A DNA stretch of 64,000 nucleotides from Theocolax elegans (Eukaryota; Arthropoda; Insecta; Hymenoptera; Cerocephalidae). Numbering within the stretch: position 1 is the stretch's first letter; every line of letters begins with the position of its first letter. The notes beneath the pieces are model-generated. The model worked only from the letters and a program-made list of their open reading frames with translations. It was not told the DNA's origin and did not search any database. The position numbers and the translations under genes were made by a program. The stretch spans positions 27,174,735 to 27,238,734 of the forward strand of contig CM047430.1 of assembly GCA_026168455.1 (NCBI GenBank). Direction: 5' to 3'. Positions 59,550 to 64,000 of this stretch are shown here, piece by piece.

Positions 59550-60535
59550 TATATGTAATTTCAACCGAATTCGTCGATAAGGGTGCGCGGTTAGAGTCCG
59601 TTTTTACCGTCGATTTTTATTTGTTGGTATTTCACAAAAAACGTTGATTCCTAACCTTTTAGGATCCAAATTAAAAATGGCGGTCCCTGGAATGATTTGA
59701 AATTTGAAATACGGCCTATTTTTGGCTATTTTCAAAAAATTGTATCTCAGCGTCTTTCATATTTTTTAACTTTCTTGGCGACATTCTCTAACATTTTTTC
59801 CTCTACTAGCAGAAAAAAATAGCCCGGTAATGGTTTCGCATGTTAATTTGGTGTATTTTTCAGTTTAGTGCAATGTATTTTGCTAAAATTTAATTGATTA
59901 TAAATTTAAACATTTTGGATCTTTTTGAGCAAACCAAACTTAATTTTTTCATCTTTCAAGAGCTTTGAATCGCTGTTTAAAAAATCTTATAATATATATT
60001 TAAAATCTTATTATATGTTTAAAAAATCTTTTAAAAATATAAATTACCTCCGCGAAATTTTATGTGATAACACAGGCACACAAAAAAAAGTGGATGAGTG
60101 TTGAGTGTAATAGATTAGGAAATTTAAAACATACTAAAATATCATTTCTCATGTATTTTGACACGCTGAAACTGAATCTGGAGTTTATTTTATACGTAAG
60201 CTCTTGAGTTTAAAAAATATGCTAGAAAACTGTGAAAATTGCTGAAAATTGTGAAAATTTGCATTGAAAAGTCCGCATTTATTAGGCAATAAATTTTATT
60301 GAATTATATCATGCATGATTTTTATATATTTTGACGCGCTGAAACCAATTTAGGGTCTATTTTACTCGTAGGTCCTTAAATTTTGAAAAAATTGTAAAAA
60401 ACCATGAGAAATCTCAAAAAAATCCTAGTCTGTAAGAGCTTAAAGTACATTTTTGTGATTTCATAATTCATGTTTCTTGTGTATTTCAATATGTTTAATC
60501 TGACTGCAAAATATTACCAGTGAATTCGATTTTTT
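59550..60535. other. spacer between element G and the gene fragment, copy 1
   Basis: Non-coding repeat sequence (ttcaaccgaattcgtcgata; aaaatggcggtccctgg; tttgacacgctgaaac), with internal partial repeats such as ttttgacRcgctgaaac at about 60158 and 60332. It recurs at 62042-63010. Confidence 0.6.
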
Positions 60536-60949
60536 ACTCTGAAAAAAAAGAAGAAACTGACGTTGGAGAATTACTGTGTTTTAAAATATAAAACCTCAAC
60601 ATTGTAGCAATTCTCTCACACTTTTGCTCGCTTGTACCCAACTCTGCTATCTTCAAACGTCCTATGCAGCGGTTTCTTTTTGTTTTTTCCCCCTTTGCCT
60701 TGGTTTCTCTTTTCAGCATCTAACAAAAATCTGCCATCATATTAACATCCCACTTTCCTTGGTAGCGACGTTCCATTTTCTTGATATCCTGGTGAAATCG
60801 TTCACCATGTTCTTCGCTATAGACTCCAAGGTTCGCTGGAAAGTAGTCCAGGTGCGAGTGCAGGAAATGCTCGTAACTTTCTAACATTTTCTCAACAATG
60901 TTTAGGTAATCCTCACTTTTATGATTACCCAAAAAGTTTTGAGCAATTT
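60536..60949 (-). pseudogene. repeat-borne protein of unknown function, 3' fragment
   Basis: The minus strand reads GNHKSEDYLNIVEKMLES, HSHLDYFPANLGVYSEEHGE, RFHQDIKKMERRYQGKW, then MMADFC and a stop (TAG 60720-60722) where relatives have Trp. The frame continues past it (MLKRETKAKGEKTKRNRC...SSFFSE) to 60534. The N-terminal part is cut off at the duplication junction. The segment resembles a multicopy arthropod protein I recall, apparently carried by mobile DNA, without known function. Confidence 0.7.
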
Positions 60950-60952
60950 TTT

Positions 60953-62033
60953 CATTATATGCCTATTTTCATGAATTTGTAGCTCCAGGGGATGCATTTT
61001 TCACTAAAAACATAAATATAGTGGTTTTTGTAAAATTTTCTGAACTTTTCATTAAAAATACTTTTAGACATAAATGTATGCTGTCACACTCTTGTAAGCC
61101 ATTTAAATTTTAAATAGTGCAAATCAGCAAATCTGCTCCGGACTCTGGAAACCTAATACTGTCTAAAAGATGTCTTTTTATAGTCACAAACTAGCTATTA
61201 ATTTCCAGAGTGGGTCTAAACCATTAAGACCCTTTTGATCAAAATATTCGGGATAAATGCCCGAAATATTAATGCTTAATTGTTTATATATTTATAGTAA
61301 TCCTTCAGATTAGTATTGTAATTCTTGTAAGGGTTGTAAAACTAAAAATCCAGCATTATAAATGTTTAAAAATTAATTTTTTATACTTATATAATAATAT
61401 TTGTATTTTTAGCAGCTTACAGGGGATTAGATGGATACTAAAACAAGTGGAGATACTTTTCTTCACTCCAAGGTAAGTACACAATTTTTTTGCAATGATC
61501 ATGCTACTACATTCATCGTTATACGGCAACAAATATACATTTCTATTAATATTTCGGCCACTTTTCCCGGATATTTTGATCATAAGTGATCTTAATGATT
61601 TAGACCCACTCTGGAAATTTTTAGGCAGTTTCTGACTATAAAAAGACATCTTTTAGACAGTATTAGGTTACCAGAGTCCGGAGCAGAATTGCTGATTTTC
61701 ACTATTTAAGGTTTAAATGGCTTACAAGAGTGTGACAGCATACATTTATGTCTTAAAAGTATTTTTAATGAAAAGTTCAGAAAATTTTACAAAAAAAGTC
61801 ATACTTATGTTTTTAGTGAAAAATGCATCCTCTGGGAGCTAAAAATTCATGAAAATGGGCATATAATGTAAAAAAGTGCTAAAATGTCAACTTTGACTCT
61901 CTGTAACTTAAAATAATGGCCTAGAAAAAATCTGAAAAAATTCAGGAGAACTACTGAATACCTCCAAAACATATTCCCACAGTTATAGCAATATTTTTTT
62001 TTTTTCATCTTCGATGTCACAGAGAACCACCCA
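60953..62033. mobile_element. fold-back element family G, copy with truncated left arm
   Basis: It is the duplicated part of 58302-59541 and lacks the first 160 bp of the left arm. The right terminus gaaccaccca is intact at 62033. The ORF at 61356-61649 is the G-family ORF, extended at its 3' end by an indel that changes the C-terminus. Confidence 0.85.
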
Positions 62034-62041
62034 TATATATG

Positions 62042-63010
62042 TATATGTAATTTCAACCGAATTCGTCGATAAGGGTGCGCGGTTAGAGTCCGTTTTTACC
62101 GTCGATTTTTATTTGTTGGTATTTCACAAAAAACGTTGATTCCTAACCTTTTAGGATCCAAATTAAAAATGGCGGTCCCTGGAATGATTTGAAATTTGAA
62201 ATACGTCCTATTTTTGGCTATTTTCAAAAAATTGTATCTCAGCGTCTTTCATATTTTTTAACTTTCTTGGCGACATTCTCCAACATTTTTTGCTCTACTA
62301 GCAGAAAAAAATAGCCCGGTAATGGTTTCGCATGTTAATTTGGTGCAATTTTCAGTTTAGTGCAATGTATTTTGCTAAAATTTAATTGATTATAAATTTA
62401 AACATTTTGGATCTTTTTGAGCAAACCAAACTTAATTTTTTCATCTTTTCAAGAGCTTTGAATCGCTGTTTAAAAAATCTTATAATATATATTTAAAATC
62501 TTATTATATGTTTAAAAAATCTTTTAAAAATATAAATTACCTCCGCGAAATTTTATGTGATAACACAGGCACACAAAAAAAAGTGGATGAGTGTTGAGTG
62601 TAATAGATTAGGAAATTTAAAACATACTAAAATATCATTTCTCATGTATTTTGACACGCTGAAACTGAATCTGGAGTTTATTTTATACGTAAGCTCTTTG
62701 AGTTTAAAAAATATGCTAGAAAACTGTGAAAATTTGCATTGAAAAGTCCGCATTTATTAGGCAATAAATTTTATTGAACTTATATCATGCATGATTTTTA
62801 TATATTTTGACGCGCTGAAACCAAATTTAGGGTCTATTTTACTCGTAGGTCCTTAAAATTTTGAAAAAATTATAAAAAACCATGAGAAATCTCAAAAAAA
62901 TCCTAGTCTGTAAGAGCTTAAAGTACATTTTTTGTGATTTCATAATTCATGTTTCTTGTGTATTTCAATATGTTTAATCTGACTGCAAAATATCACCAGT
63001 GAATTCGATT
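62042..63010. other. spacer between element G and the gene fragment, copy 2
   Basis: Duplicate of 59550-60535 with small indels. No gene. Confidence 0.6.
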
Positions 63011-64000
63011 TTTTACTCTGAAAAAAAGAAGAAACTGACGTTGGAGAATTACTGTGTTTTAAAATATAAAACCTCAACATTGTAGCAATTCTCTCACACT
63101 TTTGCTCGCTTGTACCCAACTCTGCTATCTTCAAACGTCCTATGCAGCGGATTTCTTTTTGTTTTTTCCCCCTTTGCCTTGGTTTCTCTTTTCAGCATCT
63201 AACAAAAATCTGCCATCATATTAACATCCCACTTTCCTTGGTAGCGACGTTCCATTTTCTTGATATCCTGGTGAAATCGTTCACCATGTTCTTCGCTATA
63301 GACTCCAAGGTTCGCTGGAAAGTAGTCCAGGTGTGAGTGCAGGAAATGCTCGTAACTTTCTAACATTTTCTCAACAATGTTTAGGTAATCCTCACTTTTA
63401 TGATTACCCAAAAAGTTTTCAGCAATTTTTTTGAAACCTAGCCATGCTACTTTTTCATCGTTGGTCATTTTTGTAATAAACGTATCATCGTTAAACATGG
63501 TACGAATTTGAGGACCGTCAAAAATGCCTTCTTTTAGTTTGGCATTGCTTATTTCCGGAAACTTTTCTCCTAAGTATTCAAAGCAGTCACCATCTTTGTG
63601 CAAAGCTTTAACAAATTGTTTCAGGAGACCTAATTTAATGTGAAGCAGAATAACTGATGAATCAACTAAAGGTATGCGAATGATGTTCTTCGATCCGGGT
63701 TCAAAGTCTGTTCTTTCCGGCCATATCTTCTGTACGTAATGACTATCTTTAGCTCTATTATCCCATAGATATAAGAAACATGGAAATTTCGTAAAACCTG
63801 ACTGCTATCCAAGAAGGATGGTTATAATCTTAAGATCACCGAAAACATTCCACTTATGTTCTGTGTATGTAATTTTGATCAAGACTATTTGTAGGTTCTC
63901 ATATGTCTCTTTTAGCTTAGTTGAATGAGCAATTGGAATGGACGCTAACGTATTGCCATCATGGAGAAGAACAGCTGTTAAGCTACGTTTGGAAGAGTCA
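62940..64000 (-). pseudogene. repeat-borne protein of unknown function, longer copy, runs off the right edge
   Basis: Minus strand from the window edge: TAVLLHDGNTLASIPIAHS, KWNVFGDLKIITILLG, a TAG at 63805-63807 (where Gln is expected), then SGFTKFPCFLYLWDNRAKD, RIPLVDSSVILLHIKLGLLK, FVKALHKDGDCFEYLGEKF, and SEEHGERFHQDIKKMERRYQ. It has the same TAG as copy 1 at 63199-63201, and a one-base insertion near 63151 shifts the C-terminal frame. Two stops and a frameshift make it a pseudogene. Conserved Cys, His and Asp residues (HSHLDYFP, HGERFHQD) suggest a once structured domain. The 5' end is outside the window. Confidence 0.7.

Larger units (their letters stand above)
58459..60949. repeat. 2.49-kb tandem duplication, copy 1
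   Basis: It starts inside the left arm of the G element (cattatatgcctattttcatg at 58462) and ends in the repeat-borne gene fragment at 60949, where the same G sequence begins again at 60953. The period is 2491-2492 bp, and the join lies at a shared T-run (tttttcattatat). Confidence 0.9.
60950..63430. repeat. 2.49-kb tandem duplication, copy 2
   Basis: It is nearly identical to 58459-60949, with single-base homopolymer differences and a few substitutions. It continues without a break into the longer copy of the gene fragment, so this is the copy joined to the original right flank. Confidence 0.9.

Overview
The window looks like AT-rich insect nuclear DNA. It holds one multi-exon host gene whose introns and 3' flank are crowded with transposable elements. 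The host protein reads clearly as an insect alpha-1,3-fucosyltransferase (FucTA, GT10 family). The CR1/L2-like LINE, the tRNA-derived SINE and the repeat-borne protein at the right end remind me of Hymenoptera, perhaps a parasitoid wasp; that placement is inference.

Host gene: six coding exons on the + strand (1536-1691, 19911-20102, 35768-35992, 40164-40352, 42078-42313, 44154-44493) join in frame into a 445-residue type II Golgi enzyme. All introns are GT-AG. The first two introns are 18.2 and 15.7 kb and are largely made of mobile elements.

Layout: 1-1219 is one of three copies of a 1.1-1.5 kb hairpin-rich repeat (others at 31632-32775 and 36179-37660). 2119-7326 is a decayed minus-strand LINE with a SINE inserted in it (11-bp target duplication) and a tandemly doubled 3' end. 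9.8-19.8 kb is a series of TIR and fold-back elements, including a hAT-type MITE with a perfect 8-bp target duplication. 21479-28544 is a complete 7.07-kb CACTA/EnSpm-like transposon with CACTC termini and a TG target duplication. It encodes a zinc-finger tnp2-like transposase broken by one frameshift, plus a second, fully intact nine-exon gene of unknown function; both lie antisense to FucTA. 28.7-42 kb holds more fold-back elements, two of them with a tRNA-like sequence in the loop.

Downstream of the gene, 46551-50854 is a 2.15-kb tandem duplication, 50.9-53.6 kb is AT-rich DNA without recognisable genes, and 53.6-57.6 kb holds MITE fragments, degenerate tandem repeats and a palindromic element. 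58459-63430 is a 2.49-kb tandem duplication containing that palindromic element and a fragment of a repeat-borne protein gene, which runs off the right edge.

The most notable items are the nearly intact two-gene CACTA-like element, a candidate MITE family related to it, four families of long fold-back elements (one with a conserved 74-residue ORF, one with tRNA-like loops), and three independent kilobase-scale tandem duplications.
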